NCBI GenBank assembly: GCA_016794345.1
Contig: JAEUKE010000270.1
Location: 1-64,000, forward strand
From: Myxococcales bacterium
GTDB taxonomy: Bacteria > Myxococcota_A > Polyangia > Polyangiales > Polyangiaceae
Length of the DNA stretch: 64,000 nucleotides
Reading direction: 5' to 3'
The position numbers were made by a program, and so were the translations under genes. Numbering within the stretch: the first letter of the stretch is position 1; the number at the start of each line of letters is the position of its first letter. A model generated the notes under the pieces. It saw only the letters and a list, made by a program, of their open reading frames with translations, searched no databases and was not told where the DNA came from. Positions 43,704 to 52,557 of this stretch are shown here, piece by piece.

Positions 43704-44531
43704 GTGGATCTCGTCATCGGGCTCGTCACCGATCTCCATTTCGGCCCGGAAGCCAGGTTCGGCGGCAAGCTCCGCAAGCTGACCGCGCAGGCCCCGGGGC
43801 TTCTTCGCGCGTTCGTCGAGCGGATGAACCGGGAGGTGCGGCCCGACGTGGTGGTGAACCTGGGCGACGATCTCGAGGACGAGAGCCGAGAGGCGGACCA
43901 CGCGCGCTACGCGGAGGTCATGGCCATCCTCGGTGAGCTCGACGCGCCCGTGATCCACGTCGCGGGCAACCACGACGCCGTTCACCTCGACCCGCAGGAC
44001 CTCGTCCGCTTCTGGGGCCGGCCGGAAGGATCAGCGCTCCATTATTCGGTCGAGGTCGGCGGCTACCACATCGTCGTGCTCCACACCGTGGAGGTCAAAG
44101 ACGTCTCCGTCACGATCGATGACGTCCAGCTCGCGTGGCTCCAGGCGGAGCTCGAGCAGAGCCGGTCGCCCGTCCTCGTGATGATGCACCACTCCGCAGC
44201 CGATCAGCACCTCGTGGGCAACCGATGGTTCGAGGGGCTCCCGCACATCTGCCTGGTTCGGCAGCGGGCGCGCCTCCGCTCCATCCTCGAGGCGAGCGGC
44301 AAGGTTCTCGCCGTGTTCAACGGGCACCTCCACTGGAACCACCTCGACGTGATCCGGTCGATTCCCTACGTGACCCTGCAGAGCCTCATCGAAAACGTCG
44401 AGGAAGACGCCCCGGGGCGGGCGGCTGCGGCACATGGCGTGGTTCGCCTCACCCCCCGCCGGCTCCTGGTCGAGGTCGAGGGGGCGGAGCGGGCCAGATA
44501 TCAATTCGCGAGAGGCTCCACAGGGGAGTAG
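43704..44531 (+). CDS. Calcineurin-like metallophosphoesterase
   Basis: 275 aa with GTG start, 6 bp after bolA. The dinuclear-metal motifs are complete and in order: DLHFGPE (D-x-H), LGDDLED (GD), AGNHDAV (GNHD), MMHHSAAD (HH) and NGHLHWNH (GHxH). Such enzymes hydrolyse phosphodiesters or phosphomonoesters, including cyclic nucleotides and nucleic acids; the substrate cannot be told. There is no signal peptide, so it is cytoplasmic. It is followed by a PP2C phosphatase gene 36 bp later. Confidence 0.88.
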   Translation: MDLVIGLVTDLHFGPEARFGGKLRKLTAQAPGLLRAFVERMNREVRPDVVVNLGDDLEDESREADHARYAEVMAILGELDAPVIHVAGNHDAVHLDPQDLVRFWGRPEGSALHYSVEVGGYHIVVLHTVEVKDVSVTIDDVQLAWLQAELEQSRSPVLVMMHHSAADQHLVGNRWFEGLPHICLVRQRARLRSILEASGKVLAVFNGHLHWNHLDVIRSIPYVTLQSLIENVEEDAPGRAAAAHGVVRLTPRRLLVEVEGAERARYQFARGSTGE

Positions 44532-44567
44532 CCCTGCGGGTGAGCGTCTTGCTAGCATCCTGCCCAC

Positions 44568-45362
44568 ATGCGAGCGATCGCAGCGGGCCTCACCGACATC
44601 GGCCGTGAACGTACACACAATGAGGATAGGTTCATCCTCTTGCCGGAGTTCAACGTGTTCGTCGTCGCCGACGGCATGGGCGGGCACCAATCGGGGGAGG
44701 TGGCGAGCCGGATGGCTGCCAGCACCATCGCCGGTTTCTTCCGGGGCGGTCCCAGAAACGGGGACGTCTCGGACAAGCTGAAGTCGGCCGTCGTCGACGC
44801 GAACGCCAAGATCTTCGCGCGGGCGGACGACTCCCGCGCCCATCGAGGCATGGGCACCACCGTGGTGGCTGCCGCTTATTCGCCCGACACAAACAAGATG
44901 CACGTGGTCCACGCCGGCGACAGCCGCGCGTACCACCTCCGCGGCGAGAGCTTCAAGCAGCTCACCCGCGACCACTCGCTCTTGTCGGACGCGCTCCTCG
45001 AGCGGCCCGAGCTCACCGAGAGCGATCTCGCTTACCTCCCGCGCAACGTCATCACGCGCGCGCTCGGGATCGCGCCCACGGTCGACGTGGACGTGACGAG
45101 CTGCGAGGTGGAGCCGGGGGACTTGTTCCTCCTCTGCTCGGACGGGCTCCACGGCCTCGTGGACGACCCCGACATCACCACGATCCTCCGCGACACGGGC
45201 GTCCTCACCGAGGCGTGCGCCAAGCTGGTCGAGGCGGCGAACAAGAACGGCGGCAAGGACAACATCACCGCCGTGCTCGTCCGCATCGAGGAGGACGACG
45301 AGCCGTGGAGCGCGCGGAGCCCGCGAATCTCGAAGCCCCCGCCCTCGAACGGCGCTGGCTGA
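44568..45362 (+). CDS. PP2C-family Ser/Thr protein phosphatase
   Basis: 264 aa. The Mn-binding motifs are all present: RTHNEDRF, VVADGMGGHQSGEVAS, GTTVVAAAY, HAGDSRAYHLR, LCSDGLHGLV and GGKDNITAVLV. It removes phosphate from Ser/Thr and so opposes the Ser/Thr kinases of this region (10337 and 48421). No membrane segment; the last 25 residues are a Pro/Ser-rich tail. It ends just before a strong GC hairpin. Confidence 0.94.
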   Translation: MRAIAAGLTDIGRERTHNEDRFILLPEFNVFVVADGMGGHQSGEVASRMAASTIAGFFRGGPRNGDVSDKLKSAVVDANAKIFARADDSRAHRGMGTTVVAAAYSPDTNKMHVVHAGDSRAYHLRGESFKQLTRDHSLLSDALLERPELTESDLAYLPRNVITRALGIAPTVDVDVTSCEVEPGDLFLLCSDGLHGLVDDPDITTILRDTGVLTEACAKLVEAANKNGGKDNITAVLVRIEEDDEPWSARSPRISKPPPSNGAG

Positions 45363-45368
45363 GTCGCC

Positions 45369-45426
45369 TTCACCCCCCTCGCACGTGAGGGGGGGTGGGG
45401 GGGTGAACCCATGACGAAACCGTCAT
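45369..45426. terminator. GC hairpin pair between convergent genes
   Basis: TTCA-C6-TC (45369-45380), loop GCACGT, then GAGGGGGGG, T, GGGGGGG, TGAA (to 45407): the C-run can pair with either of two seven-G runs. A second small hairpin ATGACG-AAAC-CGTCAT is at 45411-45426. It lies between the PP2C and glycosyltransferase genes, which converge, as does the related element at 5333-5369. Confidence 0.6.
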
Positions 45427-45459
45427 GGTGACGACTGGATTCGATCGCTTGGGATCGGG

Positions 45460-46536
45460 TCAGAGAATGCCGGCTTCGGCCCGGTCCAGGATGCCGTCGA
45501 GCGCCTCGAGCAGGAGCCGGTTGCCGTCCTGCGTGTAGCTCGCGAGGGCCTTCTCGAACGTGGGGAGCCCCTCGACGAAGTCGAGCACCGTCTTCGGGTC
45601 GTCAAGGCTCTCGGCCATCATGCCGAAGCTCTCTCTCGCGAGGTAGCGGCCGTTCAAGATCTGCTCGAACTGCCCGCCGATGGGCACGCTCAACATGGGT
45701 TTGTGCAGGTAGACGCACTCGCCCATGAGCGTGAAGCCGCCCCCGGCGATGACGCCGCGCGAGGACGCGAGATCGGCGATGAAGGTCGTCTCGCTGAAGG
45801 GCCGGTAGGTCAGCGTTCCTTCGACGAGGTCCTCCTTGAGGTCGCGCTTCATCCCGTAGATGCGGCACGGGAGGCCGGTCTTGCGGAGCGTCTCGACGAG
45901 CGAGTCGTTGCCTTCGGCCGTCTGGTAGACGAGCAGATGATCGCCGCGCTGGCGCTCGGCGCGGAGGATCTCGGGGCGCAGGATGGGCGGGAAGAGTCGC
46001 GTGCGCGGCTTGCGGATCTCCGGCCGGAAGAAGGTCGTGACGAGGTACTCGTCGCAGTAGGGGAGCTTGCCCTTCACGAACGCCTTGGCGATGGCGAAGT
46101 CCGTCTCGTACCCCTCGATGACCTCCGGCGGGATCACGCAGCGGTTGATGATCTGCATGTTGTCGATCGAGACGACGGGAACCCGGTGCGCCTTCGCGTA
46201 GAGGTAAGTCCACGACTCGAAGTCGCTGATGACGACCTCCGGGTTGAACGACGCGATGAGCTCGAAATACGCACCGATGTTCTTCGGCACCCCCGTCGCG
46301 CCGGCGAGCACGTTGCTCCAGAGGGTCTTGCCCTTCCGGACGCGGTTCTCGTCGTAGATCATGTGCAGGCCGTGGATGCGGTTCACGCCCTCGAACCGCT
46401 TCGCGAGGAAATCCGTCGCGCGGCCCGAGGCCATGATCTCGATCTCGTGGCCCTGCATGACCAGGTGGTCGAGCACGACGCGCGACCGGATCGCGTGCCC
46501 CATCCCTTCGCCCACCACGCCGTAGAGGATCTTCAT
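45460..46536 (-). CDS. Glycosyltransferase, MJ1255-like (GT-B fold)
   Basis: 358 aa. MKILYGVVGEGMGHAIRSR opens the GT-B N-terminal domain, followed by HEIEIMASGRA, a DFESWTYLYAK segment, and in the C-terminal domain HLLVYQTAEGND and GVIAGGGFTLMGECVYLHKP, which matches the donor-binding loop of the MJ1255/MurG-like family. It should transfer a sugar from a nucleotide donor, probably to a lipid or polysaccharide acceptor. The start has a GAGGGAG ribosome-binding site inside a duplicated 30-bp sequence; the ATG overlaps the stop of a 27-codon leader ORF. Confidence 0.85.
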   Translation of the reverse strand: MKILYGVVGEGMGHAIRSRVVLDHLVMQGHEIEIMASGRATDFLAKRFEGVNRIHGLHMIYDENRVRKGKTLWSNVLAGATGVPKNIGAYFELIASFNPEVVISDFESWTYLYAKAHRVPVVSIDNMQIINRCVIPPEVIEGYETDFAIAKAFVKGKLPYCDEYLVTTFFRPEIRKPRTRLFPPILRPEILRAERQRGDHLLVYQTAEGNDSLVETLRKTGLPCRIYGMKRDLKEDLVEGTLTYRPFSETTFIADLASSRGVIAGGGFTLMGECVYLHKPMLSVPIGGQFEQILNGRYLARESFGMMAESLDDPKTVLDFVEGLPTFEKALASYTQDGNRLLLEALDGILDRAEAGIL

Positions 46537-46641
46537 GCCGCTCCCTCGCTTGCGCTCAGTCGGTGCCTACCGTCGCCTCGGTGCTCGCCCGCTCGCACCT
46601 CGTCTCTCGGTTTCATTCCGCTCCCTCGCTTGCGCTCAGTC
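46532..46641. repeat. Direct repeat (30 bp, 80-bp period) over the glycosyltransferase start
   Basis: The 30-bp unit 46532-46561 recurs at 46612-46641 with one mismatch (TTCATGCCG vs TTCATTCCG, then CTCCCTCGCTTGCGCTCAGTC). A shorter third piece, CCCTCGCTTG, is at 46641-46650. Each full copy holds a minus-strand ribosome-binding site and ATG. Confidence 0.85.
46533..46616 (-). CDS. Leader ORF (27 aa) coupled to the glycosyltransferase
   Basis: ATG at 46616 is preceded by the same GAGGGAGCGG ribosome-binding sequence as the glycosyltransferase. It encodes 27 residues (MKPRDEVRAGEHRGDGRHRL...) and stops at TGA 46535-46533, overlapping the glycosyltransferase ATG as ATGA. It arose because a 30-bp segment containing the ribosome-binding site and start codon is duplicated 80 bp upstream. 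Translation of the leader could drive or limit translation of the enzyme gene. Confidence 0.45.
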   Translation of the reverse strand: MKPRDEVRAGEHRGDGRHRLSASEGAA

Positions 46642-46671
46642 CCTCGCTTGCCCGGCATGGTAGAGTGAAAC

Positions 46672-47661
46672 GTGCGCTCGCGCATCACGACCTTGGTTGC
46701 TTGCCTCGCGCTCGGCAGCGCCGCTCTCCCGTCGGTCGCGTTCGGCCAGGATGCGCCGCCCGCCGCCGGGTCGGACGTGGAGCGGGCCCGCGAGCTCTTT
46801 CGCGAGGGCGTCGCGCTCATGGCCGCGGAGAACTACGCGGGCGCGCTCGCGAAGTTCAAGGAGGTCGGCCGGTCGCGGATGAACGCGCAGGTCGCCTTCA
46901 ACATCGCCGAGTGTGAAGAGAAGCTCGGCAAGGTCGTCGCCGCGCTCGGCAACTACCGCCTGGCGCTCGCGAAGTCCCAGGAGCCGGGGGCCAACGCGGC
47001 CGCCGTGGCGGAGAACGCGCCAGGCCGCATCGAGGCGCTCGAGGCGCGCGTCGCGAAGCTCACGGTCTTCCGCAAAGAAGAGAAGCCCAACCCCACCGCC
47101 AAGATCGAGCTCGACGGCGTCGAGCTCGCGTCCGCCCAGATCGGCACGGCCATCCCGGCGGACCCGGGCAGGCGCACGTTGCGTGTGGTGACCGGTGATC
47201 GCGCCCTCGTCACGCGCACGGTCGACCTGAAAGACGGCGAGGCGCTCACCGTGACCCTCGAGATCCCGCCGGTCGAGGGCACGCCGATCGATCCAGGGCC
47301 TACGCCGCAGTCCAGCGTGAGCATTCCTGGCGTCGTGCTCACCGTCGTGGGCGGCGGGATGCTCGTGGCGGGCGGCGCCTTCCTCGGTCTTCGACAGGGC
47401 GCCATCTCCGATCTGGACGAGCAGTGTGGAGGCGATCGGTCGTGCCCGGCCTCGGCGGAGGAGACCTACGACCAGGGGCGGCTCTACACGGGCTTGGCGG
47501 AGGGCTTCATCCCTGCGGGCGTCGCTGCCGCGACGGTAGGTATCGTCCTCCTCGCCCTGCAGGCCAACGCCGCGTCGGAAGAGCGAGCAGAAACGGCGCG
47601 AGTGGAGCTCGCGCCGGCGCTCGGCGCGGACGCCGGGCTCGGCGTCCGCGTTCGGTTCTGA
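46672..47661 (+). CDS. Secreted TPR-like protein with two membrane helices (paralogue of 24616-25701)
   Basis: 329 aa, GTG start. Signal peptide (LALGSAALPSVAFGQD), TPR-like helices (ARELFREGVALMAAENYAGA; AFNIAECEEKLGKVVAALGN), PEGA-like beta domain (AKIELDGVELASAQIGTAIP), short Pro linker, two hydrophobic helices (VVLTVVGGGMLVAGGAFLGL and IPAGVAAATVGIVLLAL) with a Cys-x7-Cys loop between them. The domain order equals that of the protein at 24616-25701, so both belong to a myxobacterial family of membrane-anchored TPR proteins. Role unknown. Confidence 0.75.
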   Translation: MRSRITTLVACLALGSAALPSVAFGQDAPPAAGSDVERARELFREGVALMAAENYAGALAKFKEVGRSRMNAQVAFNIAECEEKLGKVVAALGNYRLALAKSQEPGANAAAVAENAPGRIEALEARVAKLTVFRKEEKPNPTAKIELDGVELASAQIGTAIPADPGRRTLRVVTGDRALVTRTVDLKDGEALTVTLEIPPVEGTPIDPGPTPQSSVSIPGVVLTVVGGGMLVAGGAFLGLRQGAISDLDEQCGGDRSCPASAEETYDQGRLYTGLAEGFIPAGVAAATVGIVLLALQANAASEERAETARVELAPALGADAGLGVRVRF

Positions 47662-47667
47662 CCGGAG

Positions 47668-48318
47668 TCAGCGCTTCTTCGTGCCGCCGCCCGCGGGCTT
47701 GGCGGGCTTGCTCGCGGGCTTCTTCGCCGGGGGCTCCTTCGCGCCGCCGGTCGCGCCCTGGTTGTAGAGCCCGAGCACGCGCTCGGTGATGTCGAGCTCG
47801 TTGCGGAAGAAGACGACCGCGTTCTTGTCGACAACGAGATCGAAGCCCTCTTGCTGCGCGATGTTCTTCACGATGTTGCCGATCTTCTGGACCATCGGCT
47901 TCGTGAGCTCGCTCTCCTTCTGGAGCATCTCGCGCTGGAAATCGAGCTGGGCTTGCTGCAGGCCGGCAACCTTCTGGCGCCACTCGGTCTTGCGCTTCTC
48001 CAGCGCCGCGCTCGAGCCCTTCTCCTTCTCTTCCTTCTTGAGCTTGTCCTGCTCGTCGCCCAGCTCCTTGTCGCGCTGGGCCATCTCCGCTTGTTTGGCC
48101 TCCGAGAGCTTCCGGAGGTTCGCCTGGATGCGGAGGCCCTCCTCCGAGTTCAGGATGACCTGCCGCGTGTCGAGCACGGCGAAACGCATCGGCGCCGGAG
48201 CGGCGGCGGGGGCGGAAGGGGCGCCGGTCGGCTGGGCGCTCGCCTCAGCGGAAACAAACGTCGCGGAGAGGCCCGCGACGAGGGCGAGCGCGTAGGGGAG
48301 GAGGGCACGCGTGACCAT
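47668..48318 (-). CDS. Skp/OmpH-type periplasmic chaperone
   Basis: 216 aa. Signal peptide (ALPYALALVAGLSATFVSAEASAQ), then the OmpH start FAVLDTRQVILNSEEGLRIQ, a long Lys/Glu/Gln coiled-coil region (about 70-140), and the family C-terminus IAQQEGFDLVVDKNAVVFF. Skp binds unfolded outer-membrane proteins in the periplasm. A Lys/Pro/Ala-rich tail of about 25 residues (KKPASKPAKPAGGGTKKR) is an unusual basic extension. bamA and lpx genes, the common neighbours, are not present here. Confidence 0.86.
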   Translation of the reverse strand: MVTRALLPYALALVAGLSATFVSAEASAQPTGAPSAPAAAPAPMRFAVLDTRQVILNSEEGLRIQANLRKLSEAKQAEMAQRDKELGDEQDKLKKEEKEKGSSAALEKRKTEWRQKVAGLQQAQLDFQREMLQKESELTKPMVQKIGNIVKNIAQQEGFDLVVDKNAVVFFRNELDITERVLGLYNQGATGGAKEPPAKKPASKPAKPAGGGTKKR

Positions 48319-48420
48319 CCGTGCGGGTTACCCGCGGGCCGACCCTCCGTCAAGGAAGCGTCGGGAGAATCGCTGCCGTCTTCGCCTCGGCGCCCGGGCG
48401 AAATGACGGTCGAAGCTGGA

Positions 48421-51400
48421 TCACGACGCCGGCTTGGGCGGGGGCTTCAGGCCGATTGTGTTGAAGAAGGGCAGCGTCTTGCCGATGCGGGTACGCGCCA
48501 GCGAGACGATGCGCCCCACCTCCGGCATGCGATCCAGGTAGGCGTTGCGGTGCTCGGTGCGGGCGATCCGGCGGGCCCGTTCGCACACACAGTTGAACGC
48601 GGCTTCGAGCACCTTGTCGGCCTCGGCGTTCTGGCCGAGCGCGAGATGGGTCTCCACCAGGGTGAGGTAGAGAAGCTCCTCCCACTCTTCCATCGGCACC
48701 GTGGCGAGGGAGGCGACCGCGCTCGAGGCTTGCTCGCGAGCGTCTTGCAGCTGTCCGCGCGAGTACGCGACCGCCGCGGTGATGAACTTCGCGGAGGTCG
48801 CGAGCGCCGGCAGCGCGCGCGCCTCCGCCTGGACGAACGCGGCGAGGCCCTGCGCCGCGTTGAGGTCGGACGCGTCCGAAGAGGACGCGCGCCCTTCGGC
48901 TCGCGCCAGCGCGTACCGCCACAAGAGGAGCAGCGCTTCGTACAGGCGACAGTTGACCCGCAAGCGGGCCGCGCCGGTCTCGTCGGCGATGCGGCCCGCC
49001 TCGCGCTGCATCTCGAGCCCGCGGTCCACCAGGCCGAGCCGCGCCTCGCTCATGCCCAGGTTGTGGAGCGCCGAGGCTTCGAGGATGCGCATGCGTCGAT
49101 CGCGCGCGTCGGTCAGGGCGCGATCGAGCAGGGTGCGCGCCTCCTCGAAGAGGCCGAGCAGGTTCATCGACGAGGCGGTGTTCGTTCGCGCACGCGTGGC
49201 GCGGACCATGTCGCCGGCGGCGTCGGCAATCTCGGCGACGGTGGGGCCGTTGGCGATGACCTCGGACGGATCGCCGGTCTGCATCAACGCGAAGAGGCGC
49301 GCGTCGAGCACCTTCAAGAGCGCCTCGGACGAGGCGCTCTCACGCGCCATGGCGAGCGCTTCGTCGGCCAGCGTGAGCGCGTCGTGCACACGCTCGAGGT
49401 CCACCAGGCCGCGAACGCGCGCGGCCATGAGGCCGATCCACGTCGGACGGGAGATGTGCTCGGCGTTCGCCGGATCGAGCGCCATCACCGCGCGGGCGTC
49501 GCCTTCGGCGGCGCGCCCGGTCTGAATGAGCGCGACGGCGGCGAGATACTGCGCCTCCGCCCACATGTCTTTGCCCTTCTCCGCGAGCTCAGCCGCCTCC
49601 TCGGCCGCGCGGATGCCGTCCTCCAGCCGGCCGAGCGGGATACGCGCCTGGGCCGCGGCCACGAGCAGCTCGGCGCGGAGCGCGTCCGGCGGTCCGCAGT
49701 CGAGCCCGCGCTCGGCCAGCTCGAGCGCGATCTCGAGGTGCGCGCCGTTGGCGTAGGCCTGGCGCGTAGCGCGCGCGTAGAGCTGGCCTGCGCGCTCGAA
49801 GTCTTCCCCGGCGTCCGCGTGCTGCGCGATGAGGCCGATGTCCGTGCCGCCGATCGACTCCAGCCAGGTCGCCGCCTCCCTGTGCATCTCGGTCCGGTCC
49901 TCCTCGAGGATCGACGCGTAGGCCGAGTCCCGGAGGAGCGCCTGGCGGAAGGTCCACTCCGTCTCGCCGGAAATCCGGCTGCGCGACTGGCGGGAGATCA
50001 CCTCGTCCTTCTCGAGCTCGGCGAGATCGTTCGTGACGTCCCGGCCGGCGAGGCTGGCGACCGCGCCGGTCCAGAACACGGGGCCGAGGACGCTCGCCGC
50101 GCGCACGACCTCGCGTGTGGACTTCGGCATGCGATCGAGCCGCATCTGCAGGAGCGCCTGCACCGTGAGCGGCAGCTCGTCCTGGCCGCCCGTCGTCGCG
50201 CGCACGAGCTCCTCCAAGAAGAGCGCGTTGCCGCCGGCGCGGTCGACGATGCTCGCCCGGAGCCGCGGATCCGCCTCGGGCATCACCACGCGGACGAGCT
50301 TGTCGCTCGCGCTCCGGCTGAGCGGCGAGAGGGCCAGGCGCAGCGTGTTTTTGTTCGCCCACAGCGCCGGGAAACGCGCGTCGATCTCGGGCCTGGAGAA
50401 CGCGAACACCGCGAACTTGAGGTCGGGGCAGCCGAGCAGCCAGTCGATGAGGTCGATCGTCGTCTCGTCGGCCCACTGCGCGTCCTCCAGAAAGAGGACC
50501 TGCGGCATGAGATCCGCCTGGGCGCGGACGAACGCCTCGAGCGCCATGCGGATGCGTGACTGCATGAGCTGCGAGCTCTGCCGCGCGGCGCGCAGCGGCT
50601 CGTCCCCGGTGTCGGGGAAGGGGACGCCGAGCAGCTCGGCCAAGAAGCCGGTCAAGAACCGGAGCGGCTTGGGCAGCCTGAAATGGAGGTGCGCGCGGAC
50701 CTTCTCGACCTGCTCCTCGAGCGTCTCGCCGTCGTGCACGCCGATGAGCGAGCGCATGGCGCGGGCGAAACACGAGAGGCTCGAGCCTTGGCTCATCGGG
50801 TCGCCGCGGAGAAGCAGCACCTCGGGCGGGAGAGGAGCGGTCTCCAGGCGGGCGAGCAGGTCCTGCCTGAGGCGCGACTTGCCGATGCCCGCGGGGCCGG
50901 TGACCAGCGCGGCGCGAGGCGAGCCCTCGTCGATCAGCTCGTCGTACACGGTGGAGAGGAGGGCGACCTCTTTGTCGCGGCCGATGGTCGGCGTCGGCTT
51001 GCCCAACAAGAGCCTCGCGCCGAAGCCGGACGGGTCCTCGCGGAGGATGACGGCACCGTGTCTGTCCTCCTGCATGACGAAACGTCCGGACAGCGCTTGG
51101 ATGACGGAGCTGTCAGCGCGAACCGTGCCCTGGGTCGTCTTCTCGAGCTGGCTCGCGGCCTGCTCGAGCGCCTGGGCGGCGAGGTTCGACGTGCGGCTCC
51201 GCGAGCCGGATTTCGGCGTGGCGATGGCGTGACCCACGGCGATGACCGCCCGGGACTCGGGCATGGCCTTGGTCACGAGGAGCGCCGCACGCGCGGCTCG
51301 AAGCGGCTCGTCCCCGCTCGAGCGGTCGACCCCGAGCACCGTGACCATCCGGCCGCCGAGCAGGAGCTCCGTCCGCGCGTCGGGCCCGAGCGTGCCGGCG

Positions 51401-52443
51401 AGCTGCGATTGCAGACCCGGATCGAGCGCGGCGCGCCCGAGGTCGAAGAGCACGGCCGCCACGACGCGGCGCTCCGCCGCCTCCTTCTTGGCGGTCGTCG
51501 CGATCTCGGCGGCCTTCTCGGGGCTCTGCGGCGGCTCCGTGAGGGGCTTGAGCATCGCGGCCGCGGTGCGGCGGATCGCGGACGCCGATCGATCGGCGTT
51601 GGGCGGCTCGTCCGGGAGCTCGCCCACGCGCGCGAGCGCCCGAGCGAGCTCGCCCGCGTTCTCGAAGCGCTCCGCTGGCGAGCGCGCGATCGACTGGACG
51701 ATGACGCGATCGAGCGCCTCGGGGACGTCGAAGCGGAGGCTCGCGGGGTTGGGCGGGTCCTCGATCACGAGGCGGCCGAGGAGCGCGATGATGTGATCGG
51801 TCTCGAAGACGTTCCGCCCGGTGACGAGCTTGAAGAGCGCGGCGCCGAGGGAGTAGACGTCCGCGCGGCCGTCCACGGTTTCACCGCGCGCCTGCTCGGG
51901 GGCCATGAAGTGCGGCGTGCCGAGGATGGCGCCGCGGTCCTCGGCGAGATCGTGATCGGGCATCTTCACGACGCCGAAGTCGATGAGCTTCACGTTCGTC
52001 CCGCGGCCGTTGATGAGGAAGATGTTCCCCAGCTTCAGATCGCGGTGAACGATGCCGCGCGCGTGCACGGCGGCCATCGCCTGCGCGGCGCGACGGATGA
52101 CCTCGACGGCGTCCCGCATGCCGAGCGGCGTGTGACGCTGCCGCTGGCCCAGGTCCTCGCCGTCGAGCCACTCCATCGCGTAGAAGGGGCGGCCGTCGGG
52201 GAGCGAGCCGTGTCCGATGTACTCGACGATGTTCGGGTGACGAAGGTCGGCGATGACCGCGATCTCTCGCTGGAACCGCGCGCGCTCCACCTCGCTCGCC
52301 GCCGCGCGCAGCACCTTGACGGCGACCTCCCGGCTCGCCTCGCGGTCGAACGCACGGAACACGTCACCCATCCCGCCGCCACCGGCGCGGTCTTGGAGCA
52401 CGAACCGATCGGTCCGGCGATCGAGCTCCGGCAACACCGCCAC
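48421..52443 (-). CDS. PknK-like Ser/Thr kinase with degenerate cyclase, AAA ATPase and TPR-like regions
   Basis: 1340 aa from GTG 52443 (the upstream frame lies over another gene). Kinase domain: Gly loop RAGGGGMGDVF (19-29), Lys43, HRDLKLGN (133-140), DFG (155-157), GTPHFMAPEQ. Residues ~325-455 resemble a class III cyclase domain that has lost its metal-binding Asp residues (VLFDLGRAAL). Residues ~480-760 are an AAA/NTPase of the type found in PknK and MalT-like regulators, Walker A GPAGIGKS (516-523), Walker B near VLFLEDAQWADE. The rest is a long TPR-like helical array. Such proteins sense signals through the NTPase-TPR part and phosphorylate targets. Confidence 0.88.
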   Translation of the reverse strand: MAVLPELDRRTDRFVLQDRAGGGGMGDVFRAFDREASREVAVKVLRAAASEVERARFQREIAVIADLRHPNIVEYIGHGSLPDGRPFYAMEWLDGEDLGQRQRHTPLGMRDAVEVIRRAAQAMAAVHARGIVHRDLKLGNIFLINGRGTNVKLIDFGVVKMPDHDLAEDRGAILGTPHFMAPEQARGETVDGRADVYSLGAALFKLVTGRNVFETDHIIALLGRLVIEDPPNPASLRFDVPEALDRVIVQSIARSPAERFENAGELARALARVGELPDEPPNADRSASAIRRTAAAMLKPLTEPPQSPEKAAEIATTAKKEAAERRVVAAVLFDLGRAALDPGLQSQLAGTLGPDARTELLLGGRMVTVLGVDRSSGDEPLRAARAALLVTKAMPESRAVIAVGHAIATPKSGSRSRTSNLAAQALEQAASQLEKTTQGTVRADSSVIQALSGRFVMQEDRHGAVILREDPSGFGARLLLGKPTPTIGRDKEVALLSTVYDELIDEGSPRAALVTGPAGIGKSRLRQDLLARLETAPLPPEVLLLRGDPMSQGSSLSCFARAMRSLIGVHDGETLEEQVEKVRAHLHFRLPKPLRFLTGFLAELLGVPFPDTGDEPLRAARQSSQLMQSRIRMALEAFVRAQADLMPQVLFLEDAQWADETTIDLIDWLLGCPDLKFAVFAFSRPEIDARFPALWANKNTLRLALSPLSRSASDKLVRVVMPEADPRLRASIVDRAGGNALFLEELVRATTGGQDELPLTVQALLQMRLDRMPKSTREVVRAASVLGPVFWTGAVASLAGRDVTNDLAELEKDEVISRQSRSRISGETEWTFRQALLRDSAYASILEEDRTEMHREAATWLESIGGTDIGLIAQHADAGEDFERAGQLYARATRQAYANGAHLEIALELAERGLDCGPPDALRAELLVAAAQARIPLGRLEDGIRAAEEAAELAEKGKDMWAEAQYLAAVALIQTGRAAEGDARAVMALDPANAEHISRPTWIGLMAARVRGLVDLERVHDALTLADEALAMARESASSEALLKVLDARLFALMQTGDPSEVIANGPTVAEIADAAGDMVRATRARTNTASSMNLLGLFEEARTLLDRALTDARDRRMRILEASALHNLGMSEARLGLVDRGLEMQREAGRIADETGAARLRVNCRLYEALLLLWRYALARAEGRASSSDASDLNAAQGLAAFVQAEARALPALATSAKFITAAVAYSRGQLQDAREQASSAVASLATVPMEEWEELLYLTLVETHLALGQNAEADKVLEAAFNCVCERARRIARTEHRNAYLDRMPEVGRIVSLARTRIGKTLPFFNTIGLKPPPKPAS

Positions 52444-52557
52444 GCACCCGAGACTACCGCAAAACACTCGCGTCGTCGCTGTATGAGAGAGGGCGATGAG
52501 AGGCTGGATCGTTCGGCAACCTCCACGGTGGAGGGTGCCTCCTGGTAGGTTCACCGG

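Noticed and set aside
47851..50559. 902-codon plus-strand frame
   Set aside because: Antisense shadow of the Skp-like chaperone and the giant kinase; long shadow frames are expected at this GC content.
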